Part shown: positions 18,762 through 27,907 of the stretch, piece after piece
How the letters are laid out: each line of letters starts with the position of its first letter
Position numbering within the stretch: the first letter of the stretch is position 1
Assembly (NCBI GenBank): GCA_052389755.1
Contig: JBQTHP010000017.1
Coordinates: 45,039 to 109,038, forward strand
Direction of reading: 5' to 3'
DNA from: JBQTHP01 sp052389755
GTDB taxonomy: Bacteria; Pseudomonadota; Gammaproteobacteria; Steroidobacterales; Steroidobacteraceae
Length of the DNA: 64,000 bases
Position numbers and translations under genes: made by a program
The notes under the pieces: model-generated
Seen by the model: only the letters and a program-made list of their open reading frames with translations
Told to the model about the DNA's origin: nothing
Database searches by the model: none

Positions 18762-19926
18762 CGAGCGGCTCGCGGAGCTCGAGCGCCGCGACCTGCGCCG
18801 CGTCCGGCGCACGATCCATCCGCCGGATGAACCGGGCAATGCGGTCATCGCCAACGTAGACGGCCGAGGTCTCGTCAATTTCTGCAGCAACGACTACCTC
18901 GGACTCTCGCAGCATCGCGAAGTGGTCGATGCGCTCAGGGCCAGCGCGGCGCGCTCCGGTGTCGGCAGCGGCGCATCGCATCTCGTAACCGGACACGGCA
19001 TCGAGCACGAACGACTCGAAGAGGAGCTCGCCGAATTCACCGGGCGCGAGCGCGCGCTGCTCTTCTCGACGGGCTACATGGCGAATCTTGCCGCCATTAC
19101 GGCGCTCGCCGGCCGTGGCGATCTCGTACTTCTCGACCGCCTGAGCCATGCGTCGCTGATCGATGCCGCGCTGCTGTCCGGCGCGCGCGTGCAGCGTCAT
19201 GCGCATGGCGATGCGGGCGCGGCGGAGCGCCTGCTTTCGGTCCGCGCGACGACCGCGAATTCGACGGCCATCCTCGCAACCGACGGCGTGTTCAGCATGG
19301 ATGGTGACCTCGCGCCGCTTCCGGAGCTCGCTCGCGCGGCCCAAAAGAGTGGCGCCTGGCTCGCGGTGGACGACGCACACGGCCTCGGCGTGCTGGGCGC
19401 AACCGGCCGCGGGACACTGGAGCACTTCAAGCTGACCACCGATGACGTACCCATCCTGATCGGCACGCTGGGGAAAGCTTTCGGCACGTTCGGCGCATTC
19501 GTTGCGGGCAGCACCGATCTCATCGAGTACCTGATGCAGAAAGCGCGCGCTTACGTCTATACGACCGCGCTGCCGCCGTGCGTCGCAGCCGCAACGCGCG
19601 CGGCGCTCGTGGTCGCGCGGCGTGACACCTGGCGTCGGGCGCGCCTGCAGGCGCTGATCGCGCGCTTTCGCGACGCATGCGCGACGCTGCGGATCCCGGT
19701 CGCGGCGTCGGCGACGCCTATCCAGCCGATCCCGCTCGGCACGCCTCAGGCAGCGCTGCGCGCAAGCCGTGCGCTCGAGCAAGCGGGTTTCTGGGTCACG
19801 GCCATCCGCCCGCCGACGGTTCCGGCCGGCAGCGCGCGGTTGCGGGTTACTCTCTCCGCCGCCCATTCGGAATCGCAGGTCGATGGGCTGGTCGAGGCGC
19901 TCGATCGGGCGTGCAGGGAAGGGTGA
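18742..19926 (+). CDS. bioF: 8-amino-7-oxononanoate synthase
   Basis: PLP-dependent condensation of pimeloyl-ACP (or CoA) with alanine. 394 aa. PLP lysine Lys245 in [13 protein letters not shown]; cofactor-binding [10 protein letters not shown] (Asp210) and [27 protein letters not shown] near residue 48. The start ATG 18742 lies inside the end of bioB (20 bp overlap), typical of coupled translation in this operon. bioH begins 4 bp after its stop. Confidence 0.97.
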   Translation: MPRQSLSERLAELERRDLRRVRRTIHPPDEPGNAVIANVDGRGLVNFCSNDYLGLSQHREVVDALRASAARSGVGSGASHLVTGHGIEHERLEEELAEFTGRERALLFSTGYMANLAAITALAGRGDLVLLDRLSHASLIDAALLSGARVQRHAHGDAGAAERLLSVRATTANSTAILATDGVFSMDGDLAPLPELARAAQKSGAWLAVDDAHGLGVLGATGRGTLEHFKLTTDDVPILIGTLGKAFGTFGAFVAGSTDLIEYLMQKARAYVYTTALPPCVAAATRAALVVARRDTWRRARLQALIARFRDACATLRIPVAASATPIQPIPLGTPQAALRASRALEQAGFWVTAIRPPTVPAGSARLRVTLSAAHSESQVDGLVEALDRACREG

Positions 19927-19930
19927 GGGG

Positions 19931-20698
19931 GTGCACGTCGAGATCGCAGGCCGCGGTCCGCCGCTCGTCATGCTGCACGGATGGGGCCTCAACCTGCGGG
20001 TCTTCGACACGCTCGTGCCTGCGCTCACGGACCAGCGTCGCGTCCTGCGCGTCGATCTCCCGGGTCATGGCCGCAGCCCGTGGGAGCAGCGCGCCGCCGG
20101 GCTCGCCGCACATGCGATGCTCGTACGCGATGTCCTGCGCACGCATACCACCGAACCCTGCGCCGTGCTCGGCTGGTCGCTCGGCGGTCAGGTCGCGCTC
20201 GAGCTCGCAGCGGTGGCGCCGGACCGCGTGGAATGCCTCGCGCTCATTGCGACCACCCCGCGCTTTACGGCTTCGATCGACTGGCCTCACGGCATGAGCA
20301 CCAGCGTCCTGAACGGCTTTGCGCAACGGCTCGAATCGGACTGGCGCGCAACCGTGAGTGAATTCCTGGAGCTGCAGGTGCGAGGCAGCACTGCCCGCGA
20401 ACGAGTGCTGCGTGAGCTGCGCGCCACGCTCCTGACACACGGTGGGACGCACCCGGCAGCGCTCGCGGCCGGACTGACGGCCCTCGCGACATCGGATGTA
20501 CGACCGCGGCTCGAGGTGATCGCACAGCCCGCGCTCGTCATCGCCGGACAGTACGATCGGATCACTCCGCCGCAGGGCTCGCGCGCGCTGGCCGATGCGC
20601 TCGACGCCCGTTATCTGGAGGTGAAACGGGCGGGACACGCTCCGTTTCTTTCGCACCCGCGCGAGGTTGCAGGTGCGGTTCGGGACTTTCTCCTGTGA
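19931..20698 (+). CDS. bioH: Pimeloyl-ACP methyl ester carboxylesterase
   Basis: Removes the methyl ester from pimeloyl-ACP made by the BioC pathway. 255 aa, alpha/beta hydrolase. Nucleophile Ser83 in GWSLGG, Asp in GQYDRITP, and His in RAGHAPFLSHP complete the triad; the oxyanion motif is LHGWGLN (residues 15-21). The start is GTG 19931 (MHVEIAGRGPPLVMLHGWG), preceded by GGGTGAGGGG. The longer open frame encodes bioF in another frame upstream. The stop overlaps the bioC GTG (GTGA). Position between bioF and bioC supports BioH rather than a generic hydrolase. Confidence 0.95.
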   Translation: MHVEIAGRGPPLVMLHGWGLNLRVFDTLVPALTDQRRVLRVDLPGHGRSPWEQRAAGLAAHAMLVRDVLRTHTTEPCAVLGWSLGGQVALELAAVAPDRVECLALIATTPRFTASIDWPHGMSTSVLNGFAQRLESDWRATVSEFLELQVRGSTARERVLRELRATLLTHGGTHPAALAAGLTALATSDVRPRLEVIAQPALVIAGQYDRITPPQGSRALADALDARYLEVKRAGHAPFLSHPREVAGAVRDFLL

Positions 20699-21552
20699 CC
20701 GAGCGCCATCACATCGATCGCAAGGCGATGCGCGCAGCATTCGATCGCGCGAGCAGCACCTACGATGAGTCGGCCGTACTGCAGGCGCGTGTGCGCGAGG
20801 AGCTCATCGGGCGCCTCGCTCTCGTCGCGCTCGAGCCCGCGGTCGTGCTCGACCTGGGCGCCGGGACGGGGCTGGCCGCGCAATCGCTGGCGCGGCAGTA
20901 CCCGAAGGCGCTCGTCGTGGCGGTCGATCTCGCGGCGGTCATGCTGCGCCGGGCTGCGCACCACGCACCTGCCGTGTGCGCGGACGCATCGCGACTGCCG
21001 CTCGGGACGGCGAGCGTCGATCTCGTCTGCTCGAACCTCATGCTGCAATGGTGCGACGAGCCCGCTGCGATCTTTGGAGAGGTCCGCCGCGTGGTTCGTC
21101 CGGGCGGATTCTTCGCATTCAGCACCTTCGGACCCGACACGCTGCAGGAGCTTCGGGCCGCGTGGTCGGCGGCGGACGGTTTCACTCACGTCAACCGATT
21201 CGTCGACATGCACGACATCGGCGATGCGCTCGTGCGCGCCGGCTTCAGCGAGCCGGTGATGGACGTCGAGCGCGTGTGCCTCACCTATCCGGACGTGCTC
21301 TCGCTCATGCGCGACCTCAAGGCCATCGGGGCGCACAACGTGACCGTCGGCCGGGCCCGCGGCCTCACCGGCCGGGCACGTCTCGCACGCATGACGGATG
21401 CGTACGAAGCGTGGCGGCGCGACGGCCGCCTGCCGGCCACGTACGAAGTGGTGTACGGCGCGGCATGGCGCGCGGAGGATCCCATCGGCGCGCCGGTCGT
21501 CGCCGGCGAGGCGCGAATCCCGGTCGGCGCAATCCGCCGACGATCGACGTGA
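20695..21552 (+). CDS. bioC: Malonyl-ACP O-methyltransferase
   Basis: Methylates malonyl-ACP to start pimelate synthesis by the fatty-acid machinery. 285 aa, SAM-dependent class I fold. Motif I is VLDLGAGTGLAA (about residue 46); the conserved BioC segments AAFDRASSTYDESAVLQ at the N-terminus, SNLMLQWCD, FAFSTFGPDTLQELRAAW and FVDMHDIGDALVRAGF are all present. GTG start at 20695 overlaps the bioH stop; the stop overlaps the bioD GTG. The length is slightly above the family average because of a C-terminal extension. Confidence 0.95.
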   Translation: MTERHHIDRKAMRAAFDRASSTYDESAVLQARVREELIGRLALVALEPAVVLDLGAGTGLAAQSLARQYPKALVVAVDLAAVMLRRAAHHAPAVCADASRLPLGTASVDLVCSNLMLQWCDEPAAIFGEVRRVVRPGGFFAFSTFGPDTLQELRAAWSAADGFTHVNRFVDMHDIGDALVRAGFSEPVMDVERVCLTYPDVLSLMRDLKAIGAHNVTVGRARGLTGRARLARMTDAYEAWRRDGRLPATYEVVYGAAWRAEDPIGAPVVAGEARIPVGAIRRRST

Positions 21553-22247
21553 GCGTCGGTTGTTTCATCGCCGGCACCGACACCGGCGTCGGAAAGACCC
21601 GCGTGAGCGTTGCGCTGTGCCGCGCGTTCGCCGCGCAAGGCCTGCGCGTGGCCGCGATGAAGCCGGTCGCGAGCGGAGCCGAGCGCATCGGCGACACGGC
21701 GCTGCGCAACGCGGATGCCATGGCACTGCTGTCGGCAGCCAACGTCGCCGTCCCGTACGAGCTCGCGAATCCGTACTGTTTCGAGCCGGCCGTCTCGCCG
21801 CACCTCGCCGCGCGCGATGCGGGCATGGCGATCGAGCCGCACAGGATCGCCGCGTGCTACGAGCAGATCGCGGCCCGTGCCGACGTCGTGCTGGTCGAAG
21901 GGGCCGGCGGCTGGCTCGCACCGATCGGCGCGGCCGGAACCATGGCGGATATCGCGACAGCGCTTGCGCTGCCGGTCGTGCTCGTCGTGGGCCTGCGTCT
22001 CGGCTGTCTCAATCATGCAGCGCTCACGGTGCAGGCTGTTCGCGCTTCGCAGGCTCGTCTCGCCGGCTGGATCGCCAATGCGCTCGATCCTTCGTTCGAG
22101 CGTTCGGCAGACAACGTCGGGTCGCTGGAGAAAATTCTTGGCACCCCGCCGCTCGGTGCGCTCCCGTTTGGCGCAGACTCGGATACCGACGCGGCACTCC
22201 TCGCGCCCGCGGCCAACGCTTTGCGCCGCGCGGCGCTCGAAGCGTAA
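21549..22247 (+). CDS. bioD: Dethiobiotin synthetase
   Basis: ATP-dependent closure of the ureido ring on 7,8-diaminopelargonic acid. 232 aa. P-loop GTDTGVGKTR (residues 9-18), KPVASG (catalytic Lys), VEGAGGWLAPI, and VVLVVGLRLGCLNHA are family signatures. The start GTG 21549 overlaps the bioC stop by 4 bp. It is the last gene of the operon; bioA (diaminopelargonate aminotransferase) is absent from this window and must be elsewhere if the pathway is complete. Confidence 0.96.
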   Translation: MSVGCFIAGTDTGVGKTRVSVALCRAFAAQGLRVAAMKPVASGAERIGDTALRNADAMALLSAANVAVPYELANPYCFEPAVSPHLAARDAGMAIEPHRIAACYEQIAARADVVLVEGAGGWLAPIGAAGTMADIATALALPVVLVVGLRLGCLNHAALTVQAVRASQARLAGWIANALDPSFERSADNVGSLEKILGTPPLGALPFGADSDTDAALLAPAANALRRAALEA

Positions 22248-22297
22248 GCTTTTGAGTTGAATGGGAAATCCGCAGTGCGCTACGATGCAGGCATACC

Positions 22298-22780
22298 GTG
22301 GCCGAGCAGCTTTTCAATCGCATCGAGCTTGCCCCCCATTGCTCGCTGAGCGTGCGCGGCGCGCACGTGTTCTTCGGCGGGCTCGTCGCCGTCTCGTTCG
22401 GCATCGCGGGCGTGTTCGCCATACAGGGCTTCTGGCCGGTGCTGCCGTTCGCCGGTCTTGAAATGCTCGTTCTTGCGTGGGCGCTCTGGGCGAGCTTCGC
22501 GCGGCGGCGTTTCAGCGAAGCCATCACCATCTCCGAGCGCGACGTGCTGATCGAGCTGTGCGATCGCGAACGGCGTTCTCAGATCGTGTTCTCGCGGCAC
22601 TGGGCGCAGGTTAAACTGCGCAGCCCCGTTTCCCGGCTGCATCCGAGCCGACTCACGATCGAGTCGCATGGGCGGGCGTTGGAGGTCGGGCGATTCCTGA
22701 CCGAAGAGGAGCGCCGCGGACTTGCGATGCGGCTGCAGCGCCTCATCGGGCGCGTGAACGAGTCGCCCTCCCTGGCTTAA
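22298..22780 (+). CDS. DUF2244 domain protein of the cytochrome oxidase locus
   Basis: 160 aa from GTG 22298. Two membrane helices (about residues 24-43 and 48-66) near the N-terminus, then a soluble domain with ERDVLIELCDRER, FSRHWAQVKL and HPSRLTIESHGRALEVGRFL, which is the DUF2244 pattern. Such proteins are regularly found just upstream of ctaC in proteobacteria, as here, and are presumed to help oxidase biogenesis; the exact role is unknown. It follows bioD by 50 bp and precedes ctaC by 41 bp. Confidence 0.85.
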   Translation: MAEQLFNRIELAPHCSLSVRGAHVFFGGLVAVSFGIAGVFAIQGFWPVLPFAGLEMLVLAWALWASFARRRFSEAITISERDVLIELCDRERRSQIVFSRHWAQVKLRSPVSRLHPSRLTIESHGRALEVGRFLTEEERRGLAMRLQRLIGRVNESPSLA

Positions 22781-22821
22781 CGAGATGCGCGCCGTGCCTG
22801 CTGCGGCGCGCTGCAAGGTAC

Positions 22822-23772
22822 GTGAAGATGATTATTACGCTTGCAAACGCTGCCGCTCTTGTTGGCGCCTCAGGCGACTCACAGGTTTCAGGCTGGAGCC
22901 TCCTCAACATGCCCGAGGGCGTCACCGAGATCAGCCGCCGGATCTATGACCTGCACATGCTGATCTTCTGGGTCTGCGTAGGCATCGGCGTAATCGTGTT
23001 CGGCGCGATGATCTGGTCGATGATCGCGTTCCGGAAGTCGAAAGGCTCCGTTCCGGACGTGACGATGGTCCACAACACGAAAGTGGAGATCGTCTGGACG
23101 TTCGTGCCAGTGGTGATCCTCGTGCTCATGGCCGTCCCTGCCGCGCGCACGCTCATCGAGATCGAGGACACCCGCAACACCGGGCTCACCGTGAAGGTCA
23201 CCGGCTACCAGTGGGGTTGGCGGTATGACTACCTCGATGCCGGCGTGTCGTTTTTCTCGCGCCTCGACCGCGACAGCGATGCCGCGCGGCAGCTCCTGTC
23301 CGGCGTGGACGTCACGAAGGTACCGAACTACCTCCTGAACGTGGACAACCCGTTCGTGGTACCGGCGGGCGTCAAGGTCCGCCTGCTCGTCACGGCGACG
23401 GACGTGATCCATGCCTGGTGGGTGCCCGCATTCGGGATGAAAAAGGACGCGATACCGGGATTCATCAACGAGATGTGGTTCGAGGTCGATCCCGATCAGA
23501 CCGGGCTCTACCGCGGGCAGTGCACGGAGCTCTGCGGACGCGACCATGCCTTCATGCCGATCGTCGTCGACGTGCGTCCGCAGGCCGATTTCGACGCGTG
23601 GCTCAAGGCCAAAGCGGCCGAACAATCTCAGGCCGCAACGCCAACGCCGCCGGCCGCAGTTCCTGCCGAAGCGCCCGCTGCAGCGCCCGCCGCGACCGAC
23701 CCCACGGATGAACCAGCCGAGACCGCCACGGCAGAGGTGAGAGAACAATCATGGCCGAGCACGCACACGTAG
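22822..23772 (+). CDS. ctaC: Cytochrome c oxidase subunit II (aa3 type)
   Basis: 316 aa. It receives electrons from cytochrome c at the CuA site in the periplasm. An N-terminal segment precedes two membrane helices (LHMLIFWVCVGIGVIVFGAM and VEIVWTFVPVVILVLMAVPA). The docking aromatic region is GYQWGWRYDY; the CuA motif CTELCGRDHAFMPIVV is intact with the distal His in DVIHAWWVPAFG. There is no haem c motif, unlike the subunit II at 15178. The C-terminal 50 residues are Pro/Ala low complexity. It overlaps ctaD by 22 bp. Confidence 0.96.
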   Translation: MKMIITLANAAALVGASGDSQVSGWSLLNMPEGVTEISRRIYDLHMLIFWVCVGIGVIVFGAMIWSMIAFRKSKGSVPDVTMVHNTKVEIVWTFVPVVILVLMAVPAARTLIEIEDTRNTGLTVKVTGYQWGWRYDYLDAGVSFFSRLDRDSDAARQLLSGVDVTKVPNYLLNVDNPFVVPAGVKVRLLVTATDVIHAWWVPAFGMKKDAIPGFINEMWFEVDPDQTGLYRGQCTELCGRDHAFMPIVVDVRPQADFDAWLKAKAAEQSQAATPTPPAAVPAEAPAAAPAATDPTDEPAETATAEVREQSWPSTHT

Positions 23773-25358
23773 CCACCGCACACGACGATCACGACCACAA
23801 ACCGTACGGCTGGCGGCGGTGGGTCTTTTCGACCAACCACAAGGACATCGGGACGATGTACCTGGTGTTCGCGTGCACGATGTTCTTCATCGGCGGGTTC
23901 ATGGCGCTCATCGTGCGCGCCGAGCTCTTCCAGCCTGGCCTGCAGATCGTCGATCCGGGCCTCTTCAACGAGATGACGACGATGCACGCGCTGGTCATGA
24001 TCTTCGGCGCGATCATGCCCGCGTGGACCGGGCTTGCGAACTGGATGATCCCGATGCAGGTCGGCGCGCCGGACATGGCGCTGCCGCGTCTCAACAACTT
24101 CAGCTTCTGGATCCTGCCGTTCGCGTTCACGATCCTGCTCTCGTCGATCTTCGTGCCGGGCGGCGGTCCTGCCGGTGGCTGGACGCTCTATCCGCCGCTC
24201 TCGCTGCAGGCGGGCGACTCGTTCCCGATGACGATCTTCGCGATCCACCTCATGGGCGCATCGTCGATCCTCGGCGCCATCAACGTCATCGTCACCATCA
24301 TGAACATGCGGGCGCCCGGCATGGTGATGCTGCGCATGCCGCTCTTCGTCTGGAGCTGGCTGATCACGGCTTACCTGCTCATCGCCGTGATGCCGGTGCT
24401 CGCGGGTGCGGTCACGATGCTGCTGACGGATTATTTCTTCGGCACCACGTTCTTCACCGCGGCTGGCGGCGGCGATCCTGTGATGTTCCAGCACATCTTC
24501 TGGTTCTTCGGTCACCCCGAGGTCTACATCCTGATCATGCCCGCTTTCGGCATCGTCTCGGAGGTCATTCCCGCTTTCTCGCGGAAGCCCATCTTCGGTT
24601 ACGAAGCCATGGTGTACGCGATCGCCTCGATCGCGTTCCTGTCGTTCATCGTCTGGGCGCACCACATGTTCACGGTGGGCATGCCGCTCGCGGGGCAGCT
24701 GTTCTTCATGCTCTCGACGATGCTGATCGCGGTTCCTACCGGGGTGAAGGTGTTCAACTGGACTGCGACGATGTGGAAGGGCTCGCTCTCCTTCGAGCCG
24801 CCGATGCTCTTCGCGCTCGCGTTCCTGTTCCTCTTTACGATCGGCGGCTTCTCGGGGCTCATGCTCGCGATCGTCCCGGCGGACTTCCAGTATCACGATA
24901 CCTACTTCGTCGTAGCGCACTTCCATTACGTGCTCGTTCCGGGCGCGATCTTCGGAATCATGGCGGGTGTGTATTACTGGCTGCCCAAGTGGGTCGGACG
25001 CATGTACGACCTCAGGCTCGGCACGATCCATTTCTGGCTGTCGGCAATCTTCGTGAACGTGCTGTTCTTTCCGCAGCACTTCCTCGGCCTCGCCGGCATG
25101 CCCCGGCGCATTCCGGACTACGCCGTGCAGTTCACGGACTGGAACATGATCTCCTCGATCGGCGCGTTCGGCTTCGGACTCGCGCAGTTCATCTTCGTGT
25201 ACGTCATCTGGAAGTGCGTGCGGGCCGGCGAGCGCGTCGGCGCGCGTGCGTGGGAAGGCGCGCACGGCCTCGAGTGGGTGCTGCCTTCGCCGCCGCCGTT
25301 TCACTCGTGGGAGACCCCGCCGCGGCCCGTCGTCATTGCGCGCGGGGCCGAGCATTGA
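23751..25358 (+). CDS. ctaD: Cytochrome c oxidase subunit I (aa3 type)
   Basis: 535 aa catalytic subunit. Ligands: haem a His79 (TTMHALVM) and His392; CuB His255 (GHPEVY, Tyr259), His304 and His305 (WAHHMF); haem a3 His390 (AHFHYV). Asp108 (GAPDMALPRLNN) and Lys333 (VPTGVKVFNW) mark the D and K proton channels, so it is an A1-type pump. The N-terminus is His-rich (HAHVATAHDDHDH). The start ATG 23751 lies within the ctaC end. Confidence 0.97.
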   Translation: MAEHAHVATAHDDHDHKPYGWRRWVFSTNHKDIGTMYLVFACTMFFIGGFMALIVRAELFQPGLQIVDPGLFNEMTTMHALVMIFGAIMPAWTGLANWMIPMQVGAPDMALPRLNNFSFWILPFAFTILLSSIFVPGGGPAGGWTLYPPLSLQAGDSFPMTIFAIHLMGASSILGAINVIVTIMNMRAPGMVMLRMPLFVWSWLITAYLLIAVMPVLAGAVTMLLTDYFFGTTFFTAAGGGDPVMFQHIFWFFGHPEVYILIMPAFGIVSEVIPAFSRKPIFGYEAMVYAIASIAFLSFIVWAHHMFTVGMPLAGQLFFMLSTMLIAVPTGVKVFNWTATMWKGSLSFEPPMLFALAFLFLFTIGGFSGLMLAIVPADFQYHDTYFVVAHFHYVLVPGAIFGIMAGVYYWLPKWVGRMYDLRLGTIHFWLSAIFVNVLFFPQHFLGLAGMPRRIPDYAVQFTDWNMISSIGAFGFGLAQFIFVYVIWKCVRAGERVGARAWEGAHGLEWVLPSPPPFHSWETPPRPVVIARGAEH

Positions 25359-25360
25359 GG

Positions 25361-25498
25361 ATGGGCGTCTTGAGGTCGCAGGACGATGAAGTCTCGCGGC
25401 GCAAGCGGGCCGTTCGCACCGCGATCGTGCTCGGCCTCGTCGCGTTCGCGTTCTACGTGGGATTCATAGTGATTTCGGTGACGCGGAGCGGCTCGTGA
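25361..25498 (+). CDS. Small cytochrome oxidase assembly membrane protein
   Basis: 45 aa with one membrane helix ([20 protein letters not shown]) after a short basic N-terminus ([16 protein letters not shown]). It starts at ATG 25361, two bases after the ctaD stop, and its stop overlaps the ctaG GTG. Small single-helix proteins at this position (between ctaD and ctaG) occur widely in beta- and gammaproteobacteria and are annotated as small oxidase assembly proteins. Position and hydropathy are the evidence; function is inferred. Confidence 0.75.
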   Translation: MGVLRSQDDEVSRRKRAVRTAIVLGLVAFAFYVGFIVISVTRSGS

Positions 25499-26046
25499 CG
25501 AACCGGCCGGGCGTGCATCGTGAGAACCGCAACCTCACGCTGAAGCTGCTCGGCATTGCGCTCGGGAGCTTCGCGTTCGGCTTCGCGCTCGTGCCGCTGT
25601 ACGACGTCCTCTGCGAATGGACCGGTTACGGCAACCGCAAGGATCTCACTCGCGCGGCCGTCGTCACCGAACAGCCGGTCGTTGCGCGCCTCGTCACCAT
25701 CGAGTTCATCGCCGATCTGCCGAGCGTCGGCGCGTTCGAGTTCCGGCCGGTCGTGGGATCGATGCAGGTGCATCCGGGCAAGCTCTACGAGACGAGCTTC
25801 ATCGCGCACAACCTCACCGGGCGCGACACGGTCGCCCAGGCGGTCCCGAACATCGCCCCATCGAAGGCGGCCGCCTGGTTCCGCAAGACCGAATGTTTCT
25901 GCTTCACGCCGCAGCACTTCGCCCGCGGCGAGGAGCGTGCGATGCCGGTGCGCTTCATCATCGATCCGCAGCTGCCGGGATACGTCGACCGCATCACGCT
26001 CGCGTACACCTTCTACGATCACTCGACACTCGTCGGACGAAGATAG
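25495..26046 (+). CDS. ctaG: Cytochrome c oxidase assembly protein CtaG/Cox11
   Basis: 183 aa. Delivers copper to the CuB centre of subunit I. One N-terminal membrane anchor ([20 protein letters not shown]) is followed by a periplasmic domain. The copper-binding pair CFC (Cys134 and Cys136 in [10 protein letters not shown]) and Cys40 in [10 protein letters not shown], the three conserved cysteines of the family, are present, as is the [18 protein letters not shown] context. Start GTG 25495 overlaps the preceding small gene. Confidence 0.95.
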   Translation: MTNRPGVHRENRNLTLKLLGIALGSFAFGFALVPLYDVLCEWTGYGNRKDLTRAAVVTEQPVVARLVTIEFIADLPSVGAFEFRPVVGSMQVHPGKLYETSFIAHNLTGRDTVAQAVPNIAPSKAAAWFRKTECFCFTPQHFARGEERAMPVRFIIDPQLPGYVDRITLAYTFYDHSTLVGRR

Positions 26047-26048
26047 TC

Positions 26049-26933
26049 ATGGCACACGCGCACGAAGCGCCCCGCTACTACATCCCGCACGGCAGCCCGT
26101 GGCCCATCGTGGGCTCGGTTGCGCTCTTCACGCTGATGTTCGGCGCGATCTTCTACCTGAACGAGTGGGCGGGAGGCTGGGCATTTCTGCCGGGGGCGGC
26201 ACTGCTCATCTTCATGTTCATCGGCTGGTTCCGCGTGGTCATCGGCGAGAACCAGCGGGGCACCCTCGACAATGCGCAGGTGGACACCTCGTTCCGCATG
26301 GGAATGATGTGGTTCATCTTCTCCGAAGTGATGTTCTTCGCCGCGTTCTTCGGCGCGCTCTTTTATGCGCGCCTGCTCGCCGTGCCCTGGCTCGGCGGCG
26401 AGGGCGTCAAGATCTTCAACGGGCTCTTGCTGCATCCGGACTTCGAAGCGGACTGGCCTACCAGCGGCCCCGGGCGCGTCGGCGGCCGTGAAGACAGCAG
26501 CTTCGACACCATCCCTGCGTTCGGACTGCCGGCGATCAATACGTTGATCCTGTTGTCGAGCGCCGTGACGGTCACGATCGCGCATCACGCGCTTCGCGCC
26601 GGCGACCGCGCGCGACTCGCGATCTTCCTCGCACTCACTTTCATACTCGGCTTCACGTTCGTCGGCCTGCAGGCTTACGAGTACGGCCACGCGTACCGGG
26701 AGCTCGGCCTGCGGCTCGACACGGGCATCTACGGCTCGACGTTCTTCATGCTGACCGGCTTCCACGGCGCGCACGTCACGCTGGGAGCGATCATGCTGGT
26801 GGTGATCTGGCTGCGCGTGATCCGCGGGCACTTCACGGCGCAGCGGCATTTCGCCTTCGAGGCGGTCGCCTGGTACTGGCACTTTGTCGATGTGGTGTGG
26901 CTCGGCCTCTTCGTCTTCGTCTACTGGCTCTGA
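26049..26933 (+). CDS. ctaE: Cytochrome c oxidase subunit III
   Basis: 294 aa, seven-helix subunit that stabilises the aa3 oxidase. The start ATG 26049 lies 2 bp after ctaG. Signature segments: IVGSVALFTLMFGAIFYLNEW, RMGMMWFIFSEVMFFAAFFG, GLQAYEYGHAY, FFMLTGFHGAHVTLGAIML and the C-terminal WYWHFVDVVWLGLFVFVYWL. The SEVMFF glutamate and FHGAHV histidines are typical. It ends in a hairpin shared with the convergent DUF2909 gene. Confidence 0.96.
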   Translation: MAHAHEAPRYYIPHGSPWPIVGSVALFTLMFGAIFYLNEWAGGWAFLPGAALLIFMFIGWFRVVIGENQRGTLDNAQVDTSFRMGMMWFIFSEVMFFAAFFGALFYARLLAVPWLGGEGVKIFNGLLLHPDFEADWPTSGPGRVGGREDSSFDTIPAFGLPAINTLILLSSAVTVTIAHHALRAGDRARLAIFLALTFILGFTFVGLQAYEYGHAYRELGLRLDTGIYGSTFFMLTGFHGAHVTLGAIMLVVIWLRVIRGHFTAQRHFAFEAVAWYWHFVDVVWLGLFVFVYWL

Positions 26934-26960
26934 GCAGCGGCGTTCCTGGCGACGCTGCTC
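26932..26960. terminator. Hairpin between convergent ctaE and DUF2909 genes
   Basis: Perfect 8-bp arms GAGCAGCG (26932-26939) and CGCTGCTC (26953-26960) enclose a 13-base loop. The structure overlaps both stop codons. No T-run follows on either strand, so a bidirectional terminator or RNA-stabilising end is inferred. Confidence 0.5.
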
Positions 26961-27165
26961 AGAGCCCGTGTGGCTTTATGAGTCCGGCATACCAGGCCGC
27001 CATCAGCAGCACGAAGAGGGCGACCGAGAGTCCGATGCGCACGGTGAGCGCGCGGACGAGCTTGTCGGACGGTTCGCCCCGCGTGAGGTGAAAGAGCGCC
27101 GAGCCGAGGCTCACGATGATCGCGATGAGCATACCGACCACGACGATGCGGATGAGCGGATCCAT
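26959..27165 (-). CDS. Twin transmembrane protein, DUF2909 family
   Basis: 68 aa with two membrane helices (IRIVVVGMLIAIIVSLGSAL and IGLSVALFVLLMAAWYAGLI) separated by a short basic loop that includes HLTRGEPSDKLVRALTVR, the DUF2909 pattern. The start at 27165 (MDPLIRIVVVG) is the only suitable ATG. Small DUF2909 genes are regularly found between ctaE and the SURF1 gene on the opposite strand, as here, and are presumed to contribute to oxidase assembly. Confidence 0.82.
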   Translation of the reverse strand: MDPLIRIVVVGMLIAIIVSLGSALFHLTRGEPSDKLVRALTVRIGLSVALFVLLMAAWYAGLIKPHGL

Positions 27166-27185
27166 GGCGCCGGCATTGTGACGCA

Positions 27186-27890
27186 ATGGACGTGCGTGCG
27201 CGCTGGTCGTTGACGTTGCTCGCGGCGGCCGCCGTCGTGACGTTCGTCGGGCTCGGCCGCTGGCAGTGGGATCGCGGCGTCGAACGTCGCGCGCAGTGGG
27301 CGGATTTCGATGCAACACGTCCGGCGCTGCCCGCAGACTCGCGCGATCTCGGCGCGCTGCCGCGGTTCCAGCGCGTCGCGCTGACCGGCCGCTACGACGT
27401 CGGGCACCAGTTCGTGCTCGACAATCGCACGCGCGAGGGACGCGCCGGCTATGAAGTGCTGACGCCGCTCGAGCTCGGCGACGGCCGCGCCGTGCTGGTG
27501 AATCGCGGGTGGCTGCCGTTTTCGGGCTATCGGGATCGTTTGCCGAACGTCGCTTTCGAGGGCAGAGCGAGCGAAGTCGTCACGGGCAGGCTCGACAGGT
27601 TGCCGAGTGCGGGACTCGCAAGCGGCCGCGCGGCGCCGAGCTCCGGGGATGATTGGCCGAAGCTCGCGAGCTTTCCGAGCATGGAGCAGCTCGCGGGCGT
27701 GCTCGGGCGGGAACTCGAGCCGCGCATCGTGCTGCTCGACGAGCAGGCGCCGCATGGCTTTGCGCGCGCGTGGCGGCCGGCGGGTCTCGAGCCGGCACGG
27801 CATTTTTCGTACGCCGTGCAGTGGTGGGGCCTCGCGGCGCTCGCCGCGACGTTGTGGATCGTGTTGGGCTTCAGGCGGGAGAGGCGTTGA
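27186..27890 (+). CDS. SURF1 family cytochrome oxidase biogenesis protein
   Basis: 234 aa. SURF1 (Shy1) proteins help insert haem a into subunit I. Two membrane helices flank a periplasmic domain: one at the N-terminus (WSLTLLAAAAVVTFVGLGRW) and one at the C-terminus (YAVQWWGLAALAATLWIVLGF). Family motifs GRWQWDRGVER, GRYD..HQFVLDNRTREGRAGYEVLTPL, VLVNRGWLP and HFSYAVQWWG are all present. The start ATG 27186 diverges from DUF2909 by 20 bp. Ahead of Sco-like, ctaA and ctaB genes it forms the second half of the oxidase locus. Confidence 0.93.
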   Translation: MDVRARWSLTLLAAAAVVTFVGLGRWQWDRGVERRAQWADFDATRPALPADSRDLGALPRFQRVALTGRYDVGHQFVLDNRTREGRAGYEVLTPLELGDGRAVLVNRGWLPFSGYRDRLPNVAFEGRASEVVTGRLDRLPSAGLASGRAAPSSGDDWPKLASFPSMEQLAGVLGRELEPRIVLLDEQAPHGFARAWRPAGLEPARHFSYAVQWWGLAALAATLWIVLGFRRERR

Positions 27891-27907
27891 ACGAGACGAC
27901 AGGTCCG

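Noticed and set aside
23628..25355. 575-codon minus-strand frame opposite ctaD
   Set aside because: Consists of Arg/Glu/His-rich low-complexity sequence typical of antisense frames of membrane proteins in GC-rich DNA.
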